From Cryobacterium levicorallinum (GTDB lineage Bacteria > Actinomycetota > Actinomycetes > Actinomycetales > Microbacteriaceae), in NCBI RefSeq assembly GCF_004402405.1, contig NZ_SOFE01000001.1:25370-89369 (forward strand): a stretch of 64,000 bases of DNA, in the 5' to 3' direction. Below, piece after piece: positions 18,002 through 25,870 of the stretch. A program made the position numbers and the translations under genes. The notes under the pieces were generated by a model. The model did no database searches, was not told the origin of the DNA, and saw nothing but the letters and a program-made list of their open reading frames with translations. Within the stretch, counting starts at the first letter, position 1. Each line of letters starts with the position of its first letter.

Positions 18002-18472
18002 TCAGGTGAGCTTCTTGAGCATCTTCACCGAAGTTGTTTCGTACCCAAGCGAGTTGTAAAGCCCCCGGGCGCCGGTGTTGAATCCGAAGACGCTCAGGCC
18101 GAGAGACTGCGCTCCGTGTGAGTGTGCGTATTCCTCGCCGAGGAGCATTGCCGCTCTCCCGAAACCCTGACCACGCTGGTCAACGTTGATGACAACGTCC
18201 CAGACCCACCACGCCCCTGGATCGGCGCTGACGTCCTGTCCGATCCACAGGTATCCCACTGCGGCACCCGCCTTGTTCATGACGTGAAAGACCTCATTGC
18301 CAGGGCTCGGAGCACCATCCGGGAACAAACGAGCCATGCTCTCGACGGCTCTGCGTTGAGCTTCCTCATGCGATCCACCCTGGGTAACCAAATCACTTAC
18401 GTATTCGGTGCAGCTGCGGTCCAACCACGCTGGGAACTCGCTGGTGAGGATTCGCTGAAGGGTCACAGTCAT
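18002..18472 (-). CDS. GNAT family N-acetyltransferase
   Basis: 156-aa GNAT with acetyl-CoA motif VDQRGQGFGRAAMLLGEEYA (residues ~101-120) and C-terminal LSVFGFNTGARGLYNSLGYE. The N-terminal half (FPAWLDRSCTEYVSDLVTQGGSHEEAQRRA) resembles the YafP/YncA-like GNATs that act on small amines or antibiotics; substrate unknown. It is divergent from the toxin-antitoxin pair at 18588. Confidence 0.85.
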   Translation of the reverse strand: MTVTLQRILTSEFPAWLDRSCTEYVSDLVTQGGSHEEAQRRAVESMARLFPDGAPSPGNEVFHVMNKAGAAVGYLWIGQDVSADPGAWWVWDVVINVDQRGQGFGRAAMLLGEEYAHSHGAQSLGLSVFGFNTGARGLYNSLGYETTSVKMLKKLT

Positions 18473-18550
18473 CCGTCAATTCTTCCAGACAAGTGTCGCC
18501 GGCCAACGATTCCTGGTCGCAGCAGATTCGGTTTATGCGACCCCATCTGA

Positions 18551-18568
18551 TGCTATATTTGTATAGCA
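18551..18568. promoter_or_regulatory. Inverted repeat before the toxin-antitoxin operon
   Basis: TGCTATA and TATAGCA, separated by TTTG, form a perfect 7-bp inverted repeat 20 bp before the antitoxin ATG. It contains the AT-rich -10-like stretch, so antitoxin binding here would repress the operon, as in RHH-antitoxin autoregulation. Confidence 0.6.
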
Positions 18569-18587
18569 CTCTGAGGAGGGATGCCAT

Positions 18588-18806
18588 ATGCCGCAAATCA
18601 ATCTCCGCGTTGACGATGAAACGGATCATCGCCTGCAATATCTGTCGGAGCGCACTGGGCGGTCGAAAACGTTTTATGCGACCGAAGCATTGACCCAGTA
18701 TCTGGACGAGAACGAAGACTATCTCTTGGCCAAGGATGCGCTCGAGGAATTCACTCAGTCCAACGACGACGCCATTGACCTCGCCGATGTGGTCTGGCCT
18801 GTGTGA
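18588..18806 (+). CDS. Ribbon-helix-helix antitoxin (RelB-type)
   Basis: 72-aa antitoxin. The N-terminal MPQINLRVDDETDHRLQYLS is a typical RHH beta-strand plus helix for operator binding and dimerisation; the acidic C-terminal half (DENEDYLLAKDALEEF) would wrap the toxin. GGAGGG lies 8 nt before the ATG. The toxin start overlaps its stop by four bases (GTGA). Pairing with a RelE-like toxin makes it a type II module. Confidence 0.85.
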   Translation: MPQINLRVDDETDHRLQYLSERTGRSKTFYATEALTQYLDENEDYLLAKDALEEFTQSNDDAIDLADVVWPV

Positions 18807-19069
18807 GCTACACGATCAGATTCACCCCGAAGGCAGCGAAGCAGGTCAGGAAACTCGACTCGGCCGCCGCGAAACGGATTCGTGATTTTCTTGAGCAGAG
18901 GCTTTCCGTACTAGACAATCCGCGCCAGCTCGGTAAAAAGCTCGTTAACGAAGAATTCTGGCGTTACCGGGTCGGCGACTACCGAATCCTCACAAATATT
19001 GACGACGATCAAATCCTCATCCTCATTGTCGAGGTTGCACATCGTCGCGAGGTCTACAACAGGCTCTAA
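18803..19069 (+). CDS. RelE/ParE-family toxin
   Basis: 88-aa toxin of the RelE/ParE superfamily: MSYTIRFTPKAAKQVRKLD, IRDFLEQRL, and the C-terminal WRYRVGDYRILTNIDDD...VEVAHRREVYNRL. The conserved R-x-x-x-G-D-Y-R-I and terminal H-R-x-x-V-Y are those of RelE ribosome-dependent mRNA interferases. Starts at GTG 18803, overlapping the antitoxin. This module may help keep the island, since loss would free the stable toxin. Confidence 0.88.
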   Translation: MSYTIRFTPKAAKQVRKLDSAAAKRIRDFLEQRLSVLDNPRQLGKKLVNEEFWRYRVGDYRILTNIDDDQILILIVEVAHRREVYNRL

Positions 19070-19127
19070 ACACAGCAGCGGCGCCGCTCGACGCGCCAAG
19101 TTCGATATTGCCAGCGAAACGAGACGT

Positions 19128-19150
19128 GTCCCGCAGAGGGTTCCTCTTTC
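19128..19150 (+). repeat. Island repeat copy F
   Basis: GTCCCGCAGAGGGTTCC followed by TCTTTC, 58 bp after the toxin stop. The 270 bp between toxin and next lipoprotein otherwise holds nothing recognised. Confidence 0.75.
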
Positions 19151-19342
19151 GCGCACCGGGTCCGGCCCCCGGCGGCGTTGACCTTCTCGCGCGTGGGCAT
19201 GATTCGCAACATCCTGATTGTCGCTCGAGGCGTGGACGTGCCGTTCACTAGCGAGATTTCATCGGCCCGGCTGAGGTGTCGGCAGCGGCGTTCGGCTCTG
19301 TTAGTTTTAGAAAAACTGCAGGACCGACGTTTAGGGGAACGG

Positions 19343-19771
19343 ATGAATAGACGAAGACTTGCTTTGGCCGTGGGAGTGTTCGTGCTCCTGGCTCCGGTGT
19401 TGAGTGCCTGCACGGGGCCACCGGAACCTGGACCTAGGTCACCGTCAGCAACAAGTTCTTCGGTGGACTCTTCGACATCGTCTACGCCCGTTCCCCAGTC
19501 AATCAAGCCGCCCGCCGCAACGGGCACGACACTCGGAACGTGGGTGAGCCTACCCAACACGGCACGTGGCGGTCCTATCGATTCTCTCGGCGAAGGCCTA
19601 TGGGTCGCCCTCAACTGCGCGGGGAGCGGAACGGTGACGGTCGACATCGGCGACGTTACGTCGTCCACATTTCAGTGCACCTCAGACGACACGATGGCCT
19701 ATGCCAATCACTTCAACCAGGCGCACGGACAAGCAACCGTCTCCGTGTCCGCAACGGGAGATGTTATATGA
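19343..19771 (+). CDS. Putative lipoprotein, possibly cut short by a TGA
   Basis: 142-aa lipoprotein: signal peptide MNRRRLALAVGVFVLLAPVL with lipobox LSACTG, a Ser/Thr/Pro linker to about residue 58, then a beta-rich domain with two Cys (ALNCAGSG, FQCTSDD). It ends ATGDVI-TGA. The same frame then continues RLTISSTPVTNSTQG to a TGA at 19817; if the first TGA were TGG (Trp), the reading would extend a beta-strand naturally. So this may be a C-terminally truncated allele. It lies between repeats F and G; function unknown. Confidence 0.7.
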   Translation: MNRRRLALAVGVFVLLAPVLSACTGPPEPGPRSPSATSSSVDSSTSSTPVPQSIKPPAATGTTLGTWVSLPNTARGGPIDSLGEGLWVALNCAGSGTVTVDIGDVTSSTFQCTSDDTMAYANHFNQAHGQATVSVSATGDVI

Positions 19772-19877
19772 AGACTAACGATCTCCAGCACGCCGGTCAC
19801 CAACTCGACACAAGGCTGAGACCGATGCCCAGCGGCCGCGACTCGCCGCCGGTGCAGCACAGGTGTGTCGTCGATTT

Positions 19878-19901
19878 GTCCCCGGATGAGGTTCCCAAGT
19901 G
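19878..19901 (+). repeat. Island repeat copy G (extended)
   Basis: GTCCCCGGATGAGGTTCCC followed by AAGTG, 1 nt longer than consensus. Downstream about 28 bp are similar to the flank of copy D. It too follows a small lipoprotein gene. Confidence 0.65.
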
Positions 19902-20139
19902 ACACGGCATCGGCTCGCTCGGCCATCGGTCAGTTTGGACCAAGATCTGTCGCGCCGGCCGTCCCCTTGTGAGCCGGCCGGCTGACCTCGGAACCGAGAC
20001 CACAGGAACCACGATTTGCGTCGCGCATCAACTTTTCCACGACTGCCTTGATCGAAGACCAAGACGGGGGTAAGGAGTTCGCCCAACAGAATCTTTTCCC
20101 CGAAAAAGCGTTGGCAGGTCTTAATACTGCAATGCTTTT

Positions 20140-20946
20140 CTATCCTCCGAGGAGAACCCCGTGCACGAAGATGATCGCCGGGAATGTCGCGGTGAACGCC
20201 CAAAAGAAAATGTCGAGGCCAATTAGTACGGCGGTTCCGAGATGGAGCATGGCCCCGGCGAAAAGAAACGCGACCAGTACGCCAGGCGGAGCCACAAGGG
20301 CTACGGGAAAAATGATTTCCACGCCGATAACTGACCATCCGACGAAGCCTCCAAGCCAGGGTCGCCTACGAATTACGGCTGCGGCCGTGGAATGTCCATA
20401 TGTAGCCGTGTTGAGAATGCTCTGCATCGCTGATCCTTGACGCCATTGTGCGTTGGATATCTTCGATATCCCCGCAGCGAAATATGCCAACAAAGCCTGC
20501 GCCGCGATGAAATACAAACCCACGGCTTGAAAAGGACTCGACGTTGGAATCAGGAAGGTGAATGCCAAGCCCGCAAGGATGATGACCGATATTTGATTGG
20601 AGCCATCTTTGCCATAGCGAATTTGATAGGCCAGGAAAAGGCTTGACAGCAAAATGATCGTCACGTAAGCGGCGTAGAGCAGGTTGCTTTGAAACGGAGT
20701 GATGAGGGCTATGGAACAGACGATTCGAGCAATCACAACGACACGTAGCCACACTGAGCCGCTGTGCCCGACCATCCATCCACGTGACCCACCGTGTGAC
20801 CTAGCGAGGATCTGTTTACTATTCCAGTCAAACAGCCCGCTCAATCCGAATTCTTTCAAGCTGAAGAGTAATTGCAGAGAACCTTGAAGAATACCTATGC
20901 CCACGATGACGGCGGTAATTCGTGCGGCGCTCTCGATTGTCAACAT
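20140..20946 (-). CDS. HTTM-domain membrane protein (SdpB / gamma-carboxylase-like)
   Basis: 268-aa multi-pass membrane protein with 6-7 predicted helices. The pattern of Trp/Gly-rich helices (GGSRGWMVGHSGSVWLRVVV; AQALLAYFAAGISKISNAQWRQG; WSVIGVEIIFPVALV) is that of the HTTM family, which includes vitamin K-dependent gamma-carboxylase homologs and SdpB of the Bacillus killing-factor system. It lacks the long lumenal domain of true carboxylases, so carboxylase activity is not implied. The start is 3 nt after the stop of the 20950 gene, so the two are co-translated. Confidence 0.65.
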   Translation of the reverse strand: MLTIESAARITAVIVGIGILQGSLQLLFSLKEFGLSGLFDWNSKQILARSHGGSRGWMVGHSGSVWLRVVVIARIVCSIALITPFQSNLLYAAYVTIILLSSLFLAYQIRYGKDGSNQISVIILAGLAFTFLIPTSSPFQAVGLYFIAAQALLAYFAAGISKISNAQWRQGSAMQSILNTATYGHSTAAAVIRRRPWLGGFVGWSVIGVEIIFPVALVAPPGVLVAFLFAGAMLHLGTAVLIGLDIFFWAFTATFPAIIFVHGVLLGG

Positions 20947-20949
20947 GGC

Positions 20950-21483
20950 TTATGACACCGGGTGAGTCAGCGAATAGAAACGAACGAGTGGCACAGATGC
21001 TCCGCTTGGACCGCGTGTTTCAATCAAAGCGAATTGGTATAAGGCCTGCGACGACAATGAACCTCCGAGGCGTTTGCGCGCGACGTCAAGCAAGATTATG
21101 TATGGCGCGGTGAACTGAAGCCTGTCTGTAGAGCAGTTGATACTAGAAAGCGCCAGCAGCTGGAACAATTCAATCATGCCCTCTCGGTAGCGTTTTCGAG
21201 GGTTCCAAAGTGGATAGAGAATTCCTCTCGGGGATAAATTCAACTCCAACCATGGGCTGAAGCTCGTTTCCTTGTCGCGACTGCGATAGACAAAGTGATA
21301 GTTGCTCGCACCGGGATCTGGCGTGAAAAACGACCATTTTGGTACGAGTGTGAACCGGTCAAACCGTGTCGTTAGCCGGCTGAGCCGATTATTTTTCTGA
21401 AATGCGATCGTCAGTAAGAACCAGACAGAGAAAACAACCATTCCAGTAACGCCGAAGACGGAGCTTGCAATATCACTCATCAT
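20950..21483 (-). CDS. HTTM partner protein (DUF5819/SdpA-like)
   Basis: 177-aa protein with one N-terminal transmembrane helix (VFGVTGMVVFSVWFLLTIAF) followed by a domain with VPKWSFFTPDPGASNYHFVY and SPWLEL. A W-x-FF-x-P-x-P motif followed by a short strand set is typical of the small proteins encoded beside HTTM proteins (DUF5819- and SdpA-like). Role unknown; in the Bacillus Sdp system the equivalent pair is needed to mature a secreted toxin. GGGGAAG lies 8 nt before the start. Confidence 0.55.
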   Translation of the reverse strand: MMSDIASSVFGVTGMVVFSVWFLLTIAFQKNNRLSRLTTRFDRFTLVPKWSFFTPDPGASNYHFVYRSRDKETSFSPWLELNLSPRGILYPLWNPRKRYREGMIELFQLLALSSINCSTDRLQFTAPYIILLDVARKRLGGSLSSQALYQFALIETRGPSGASVPLVRFYSLTHPVS

Positions 21484-21622
21484 GTGGACTTCCCCAGATC
21501 GAATCGGTCGGCGAACAACTTGTAACGCAAGCCACTTGACGAGCGAACTCGTAGCGGAATCGTTTACCGATTTTGGTAGCAGGCAGCTGTTGGTGATTTG
21601 AGAACAGGAAGCAGAGTCCGGT

Positions 21623-21850
21623 TCACTTCGATCGGGCGGCCCTCGCGCGCGCCTGGAAGGCTCGAAGAACCTCCAACGTCTGTGCCGGTCGGTGCTCTAC
21701 AGGTACTTCTGCAAGCTCGTCGCTCATACCCTCGGTGTCGCACCGTATAGCCGAACCCCCGTCCGTGACGATCCAGTCGTCCTGGGGGTCGACAGGGGTG
21801 ACGAGGCTGTCGAGGGTCGAGAGTTCTAGATCCGTGAGGCTGATGGCCAT
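21623..21850 (-). CDS. Short acidic protein upstream of the HTTM pair (75 aa)
   Basis: 75-aa frame, MAISLTDLELSTLDSLVTPV followed by DPQDDWIVTDGGSAIRCDTE and a basic C-terminus rich in Ala/Arg. It is acidic for about 55 residues, then basic. It sits 139 bp upstream of the HTTM pair on the same strand with an AT-rich promoter-like TAAATATTC before it. No homolog recognised. A secreted-peptide precursor or a regulator are both possible; there is no signal peptide. Confidence 0.5.
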   Translation of the reverse strand: MAISLTDLELSTLDSLVTPVDPQDDWIVTDGGSAIRCDTEGMSDELAEVPVEHRPAQTLEVLRAFQARARAARSK

Positions 21851-22192
21851 GTGCGTTCCGTCTTTCGGTCTCGGAGAATATTTACAGACGCGCTCTCACT
21901 ATGAATCCAGAATAACTTGCGGTCGCTCATAATCTAGCGGGCCGGTCCACAGAAACGAAAGCTGTGAAGGTTCAACAGCCTGATATTTATTCTCAAAATT
22001 GTCTTTCGTCAACAATGAAAAAAGAGCATGACAGACATCTCAGTTCGTTAAAGGAAGGCCTTGCATCGCAGTGTTCTGGGGTCGCGGAGCATCAACCCGC
22101 CATCCGCGCTGAGTGCGATTACCTCCCGACGGCAGGAACTCTCTCGCATGCCGTTCAAGGTTGCTGTTTGACAGGGTCACAGTCGGGTAGCG
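21851..22192. other. Intergenic region (342 bp), promoter and possible decayed repeat
   Basis: No credible gene. It is relatively AT-rich near 21875-22030. At about 22122-22150 CTCCCGACGGCAGGAAC followed by TCTCTCGCAT resembles island repeat F at about 15 of 26 positions, where a unit boundary would be expected. Confidence 0.35.
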
Positions 22193-23434
22193 CTAATCGT
22201 TGCGCGCGGTTATTAGCGCCGTGTCAGAGTCAGAACTTGCTTGCAGTTCAGATCGAAACAGCCACCAAACGATTACGCCACAGCAGATGAAAAGGGTGCC
22301 GCTCGCCAGGAACGGCACGGACAAGGACAGCGACGAAGCGAGGACCCCGCCGAGGGCTGCTCCCACAGTGAGACCGATAAGACCAAGGACCTTTGACGAT
22401 GCGTTGACCCGCCCTCGGAGGTGCTCGGGGACAACGCGCTGCCGAAGCGAGCTCACGCAGATACCCCACACGACGGAGTGCACGATGTACGCGGTTAGGA
22501 GAGCCGCGGCTACCCATGGAATCCGGACGAACGCGAGCGCGAACATGGATGCGGCGCCGAGGCAGAGACTGCCCACGATCGTCCATCCGTATCCCGCACG
22601 TGAACGCAGTGGAGCAGTGATGATCGAACCGACAAGACCGCCGAGTGCTGACACCGCCAGAATCAGGCCGTACCCGGCGGAGCCAAGTCCTAGAGTCTGC
22701 TGAGCAAATAACACCAGAACGGAAAACGGCATCATGTATGCGACACTCGCGAGCCCGCCAACTACAGCCAGGCCGCGCAATAAACGGTGGCCCCGAAGCC
22801 ACCTGGCACCGTCCGCGGCTTCACGAAACACGGATCGGCGAGGCGAGGGAAGGGCGTTGACGACGCCCCGACGCGGGAGCGCGAGGAAGAAGAACCCGGC
22901 CGCTGCATAGAGGCCGCCAGCGGCCAGGACCGGAACCGCCACCCCGAGGGCGAACAGGAGGCCGCCCAGTGGTGGCCCAGCGAATTCATCGGCGAGGAGT
23001 TGAGCTGCCGAGATGCGGCTGTTCGCCTGGTCTAGTTTGTTCGCTGGAACGACCGACGGCAGGATCGACAGGGCTGCGTTGTCCGCGGCGGTCTCCAGGA
23101 TTCCGACGCCCGCAAGGACGACATACAGGAGCGGAACGGATCCGAAACCGATTGCGAACAAGACCGCCATCATGATCAACAGCGACGCTCGGCTGAGATT
23201 CGTGATCCACAGGATCGTTCGACGGTCGTAGCGATCGACGTAGACCCCGACCGGAACCACCACAAGCAACCGCATCGCCGAGTATATGGCGGCAAGGCCG
23301 GCGATGAGAATGGCATCCGTCGTCAATGATGTTGCCAGCAGCGGTATCGCCACAAAAATCAAGCCGTCGCTCAGGTTACCGGCCGCATTGCCCGCCCAAA
23401 GCTGCCTGAACCCTCTACCTAACGACACGAACAA
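22193..23434 (-). CDS. MFS transporter (macrolide-efflux-like)
   Basis: 413-aa, about 12 helices. The start MFVSLGRGFRQLWAGNAAGNLSDGL and the loop VDRYDRRTILWITNLSRA match the MefA/Bcr-like MFS_3 group often annotated as macrolide or enterobactin exporters. Substrate unproven. It is alone on the minus strand, between the weak boundary near 22.12 kb and repeat H at 23473. Confidence 0.87.
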   Translation of the reverse strand: MFVSLGRGFRQLWAGNAAGNLSDGLIFVAIPLLATSLTTDAILIAGLAAIYSAMRLLVVVPVGVYVDRYDRRTILWITNLSRASLLIMMAVLFAIGFGSVPLLYVVLAGVGILETAADNAALSILPSVVPANKLDQANSRISAAQLLADEFAGPPLGGLLFALGVAVPVLAAGGLYAAAGFFFLALPRRGVVNALPSPRRSVFREAADGARWLRGHRLLRGLAVVGGLASVAYMMPFSVLVLFAQQTLGLGSAGYGLILAVSALGGLVGSIITAPLRSRAGYGWTIVGSLCLGAASMFALAFVRIPWVAAALLTAYIVHSVVWGICVSSLRQRVVPEHLRGRVNASSKVLGLIGLTVGAALGGVLASSLSLSVPFLASGTLFICCGVIVWWLFRSELQASSDSDTALITARND

Positions 23435-23472
23435 ACCCTAGCCGCCCCGAGCCATCAAGCCGCCAAGAGACG

Positions 23473-23495
23473 TCCCGTACAAGGTTCCCCGTGAG
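23473..23495 (+). repeat. Island repeat copy H
   Basis: GTCCCGTACAAGGTTCCCC followed by GTGA, 38 bp from the start of the 22193-23434 MFS gene. Last copy in the island. Confidence 0.65.
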
Positions 23496-23558
23496 GGCTC
23501 TCTCGTGAGCGCTTTGCCGCAAGCCGCTGCGGCAGCTCTGGCACTCGCAGTGCGTCGG

Positions 23559-24068
23559 TCAGGCGGTGAGCAACGCGAGCGGGATGACCGCCACGCCATC
23601 CTGTCGGCGATAGGCGTGGGTGCCAGTGTTGATGACAACGAGGTCGACAATTTGGTCGGGAAGTGACTCCTTCAGCCACAGCAGGTGGCGAACGTCCTGG
23701 TCGGTGATGGCGGACTTGAGCTTGACTTCAATACCGACAGCTTCTGCGTCTTCTCGGTGGATGACGAAGTCAATCTCGTGTCGCCCATCATGGTCGCGGA
23801 AAGGCGACAGCTGCGCGTCGTTCGCCGCCGCATAGGTCTGGAGGCTGAGGGCCACGAGTGCTTCGAAGAAGTCGCCGAGGCGAGTCCGGTCGCGGTTGTT
23901 CGTCGCGGGCCCGGTGGCTGACATCAGTTTGACCGCGTTGAGGCCCAGGAGGCGCGGCAGGAAGTAGAGGGCGGTGCCACTGACCCCCGAAGCTGAACAT
24001 TGGGCTATACCACAGCAGCCCGCGAAGCGCAGTCCCCTCATGAGCCGACGTGTGATCATCTGCGGCAA
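23559..24068 (-). pseudogene. C-terminal remnant of a DUF4143 ATPase
   Basis: Only the DUF4143 part of a DUF4143-containing AAA+ ATPase remains: LLGLNAVKLMSATGPATNNR, then LGDFFEALVALSLQTY and a PD-(D/E)xK-like core HEIDFVIHREDAEAVGIEVK. The Walker A ATPase half that normally precedes it is missing; the first 35 residues of the frame look random. Function of such proteins is poorly known. It is interpreted as a truncated remnant. Confidence 0.7.
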
Positions 24069-24166
24069 GTCGTACCTTTCAATTGCACCTGTGTTGAACG
24101 CTCAATATGGGCAAAGTCATTGGTGACTACTTGGCAATCCACTACCCACAAGGAAAAGGATTTTTC

Positions 24167-25564
24167 ATGCATAAAAGATTTTCGGAACAGATGCGTCTCA
24201 AGTTCTTCACCGTAGCGGCTGCCTCGTCGGCGATCCTGATCGGCATGACCGGACTGGCCCTTAGCACGCCCGCTTCGGCCGCTCCCGCCCCTCAAGCCAC
24301 CGGTACCGCTGCTGCCGCAGTCCCCGGCGAGCTCGTCGTCGGCTACGTGGCCGGCGCCTCCGCCGACCAGCGCGAGCGTGCTCGCGGGCACGCCTCGGCA
24401 CGGTTCGCCGAGCGCATCGTCGCCGCGGCCGCCGACCGCACCGAGGTCGAGCTCGTCCGTCTGCCGCAGGGCAAGAACCTGGACGAGGCGATCGCGCAGC
24501 TGAAGAGTGACCCCGCCGTCGCCTACGCCGAGCCGAACTACGTCCTGACCCACCAGGCCACCGCCACCGACCCCATCTTCACCAGCACCAATACCTCCCA
24601 GGACCTCTGGGGCATGTACGGCGACGCCTCGACCCCCGCCAACGCCTACGGCAGCCAGGCCGCCGAGGCCTGGACCGCCGGCCACACGGGGTCGAAGAGC
24701 GTCTACGTCGGCATCATCGACGAGGGCATCCAGTACACCCACCCCGAGCTCAACGGGCAGGTCTGGACCAACCCCTACGAGATCGCGGGGGACGGCATCG
24801 ACAACGACGGCAACGGCTACGTCGACGACGTCAACGGCTGGGACTTCGCCAACAGCGACAACACTATCTATGACGGTGGCTCCAGAGGCTCGCTCGACAA
24901 CCACGGCACGCACGTGTCCGGGACCATCGGCGCCAAGGCCAACAACGGGCAAGGCGTAGCTGGCATGAACTGGGATGTGACCCTGATCAGCGGCAAGTTC
25001 CTCGGTCGCCAGGGCGGATCCCTGGCCGACGCGGTCAAGTCGGTCGACTACTTCACCGACCTCAAGACCCGCCACGGCCTGAACATCGTGGCGACCAACA
25101 ACAGCTGGGGCGGCGGCGCCTTCTCCCAGACCCTGCTCGACGCCATCACGCGCGCCAACGCCGCGAACATTCTGTTCGTCGCGGCCGCAGGCAACAGCGG
25201 CACGAACAACGACACGACGGCGTCCTACCCGTCCAACTACGACGTCGCCAACGTCATCGCAGTCGCCGCCATCGACCGCAATGGGGCGCTGGCGTCCTTC
25301 AGCCAGTACGGCGCCACGACCGTCGACCTCGGCGCCCCCGGAGTCGGTGTCTGGTCGACGACCGCCTTCAACACCTACTCGTCCTACAACGGCACCTCAA
25401 TGGCCACGCCACACGTCACGGGCGCGGCCGCCCTCTACGCCTCCACGCACCCCGGTGCGACAGCGGCGCAGATCAAGAGCGCGATCCTGAGCTCGGTCGT
25501 CCCGACGGCCTCCCTCAGCGGCAAGACGGTCACCGGCGGACGGCTCAACGTCAGCGGCTTCTGA
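24167..25564 (+). CDS. Secreted subtilisin-like serine protease (S8)
   Basis: 465-aa extracellular endopeptidase. Signal peptide MHKRFSEQMRLKFFTVAAAS to AlaSerAla near residue 38; inhibitor_I9-like propeptide (~50-140, PGELVVGYVAG ... AYAEPNYVL); catalytic domain with Asp in VGIIDEGIQYTHPEL, His in DNHGTHVSGTIGA and Ser in NGTSMATPHVTGAAAL. The Asp motif is DEG instead of the common D(T/S)G. An ATG at 24167 with AAGGA upstream is preferred over 24107. Its codons are strongly C-ending, unlike the island genes to its left, suggesting a separate acquisition. Confidence 0.92.
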   Translation: MHKRFSEQMRLKFFTVAAASSAILIGMTGLALSTPASAAPAPQATGTAAAAVPGELVVGYVAGASADQRERARGHASARFAERIVAAAADRTEVELVRLPQGKNLDEAIAQLKSDPAVAYAEPNYVLTHQATATDPIFTSTNTSQDLWGMYGDASTPANAYGSQAAEAWTAGHTGSKSVYVGIIDEGIQYTHPELNGQVWTNPYEIAGDGIDNDGNGYVDDVNGWDFANSDNTIYDGGSRGSLDNHGTHVSGTIGAKANNGQGVAGMNWDVTLISGKFLGRQGGSLADAVKSVDYFTDLKTRHGLNIVATNNSWGGGAFSQTLLDAITRANAANILFVAAAGNSGTNNDTTASYPSNYDVANVIAVAAIDRNGALASFSQYGATTVDLGAPGVGVWSTTAFNTYSSYNGTSMATPHVTGAAALYASTHPGATAAQIKSAILSSVVPTASLSGKTVTGGRLNVSGF

Positions 25565-25579
25565 CTTAGAAGACGGTCA

Positions 25580-25617
25580 GCGGGTGTGGTCGGGGCGAGA
25601 GCCCGGACCACACCCGC
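25580..25617 (+). terminator. Terminator after the subtilase gene
   Basis: A perfect 12-bp stem, GCGGGTGTGGTC with GACCACACCCGC, extended by GGG/CCC, followed by TTCTCGTT. 16 bp after the stop codon. Confidence 0.75.
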
Positions 25618-25711
25618 TTCTCGTTGCCGAGCGCCGTCTCCAAGACTGACTGACAGTTCACGACGCCACGCTCAACAACGGGCTCGTCATACACCACGTC
25701 CGTGGACTCAA

Positions 25712-25870
25712 CTAGCCGTCATTGCGGCTCTTCTCAGTGTGGTGTTCGGCGCCACAGCGGCGAGTGATCTGGACAGTGTGATCCTCAGCCTCGGCGAACA
25801 CGTCGGCCGAGTGCTTGCGCAGGTCTGATGATCGCCGAGTCGTGGTGCGAAGGTCATTGATCAGAGTCAT
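25712..25870 (-). pseudogene. Truncated Phd/YefM-type antitoxin
   Basis: The ATG at 25870 reads MTLINDLRTTTRRSSDLRKH then SADVFAEAEDHTVQITRR, which fits the N-terminus of a Phd/YefM antitoxin (RxxSDLRxxxxxVFxxAExxxVxITRR). After TRR the sequence diverges (CGAEHHTEK) and stops at residue 52 where the family would continue DGEPLVL. No toxin follows. A remnant near the right end of the island. Confidence 0.6.

Noticed and set aside
12248..23495. Repeat copies as canonical integron attC sites
   Set aside because: The GTTRRRY and RYYYAAC core motifs are not found at the expected places, and no intI was seen; described as cassette-like only.
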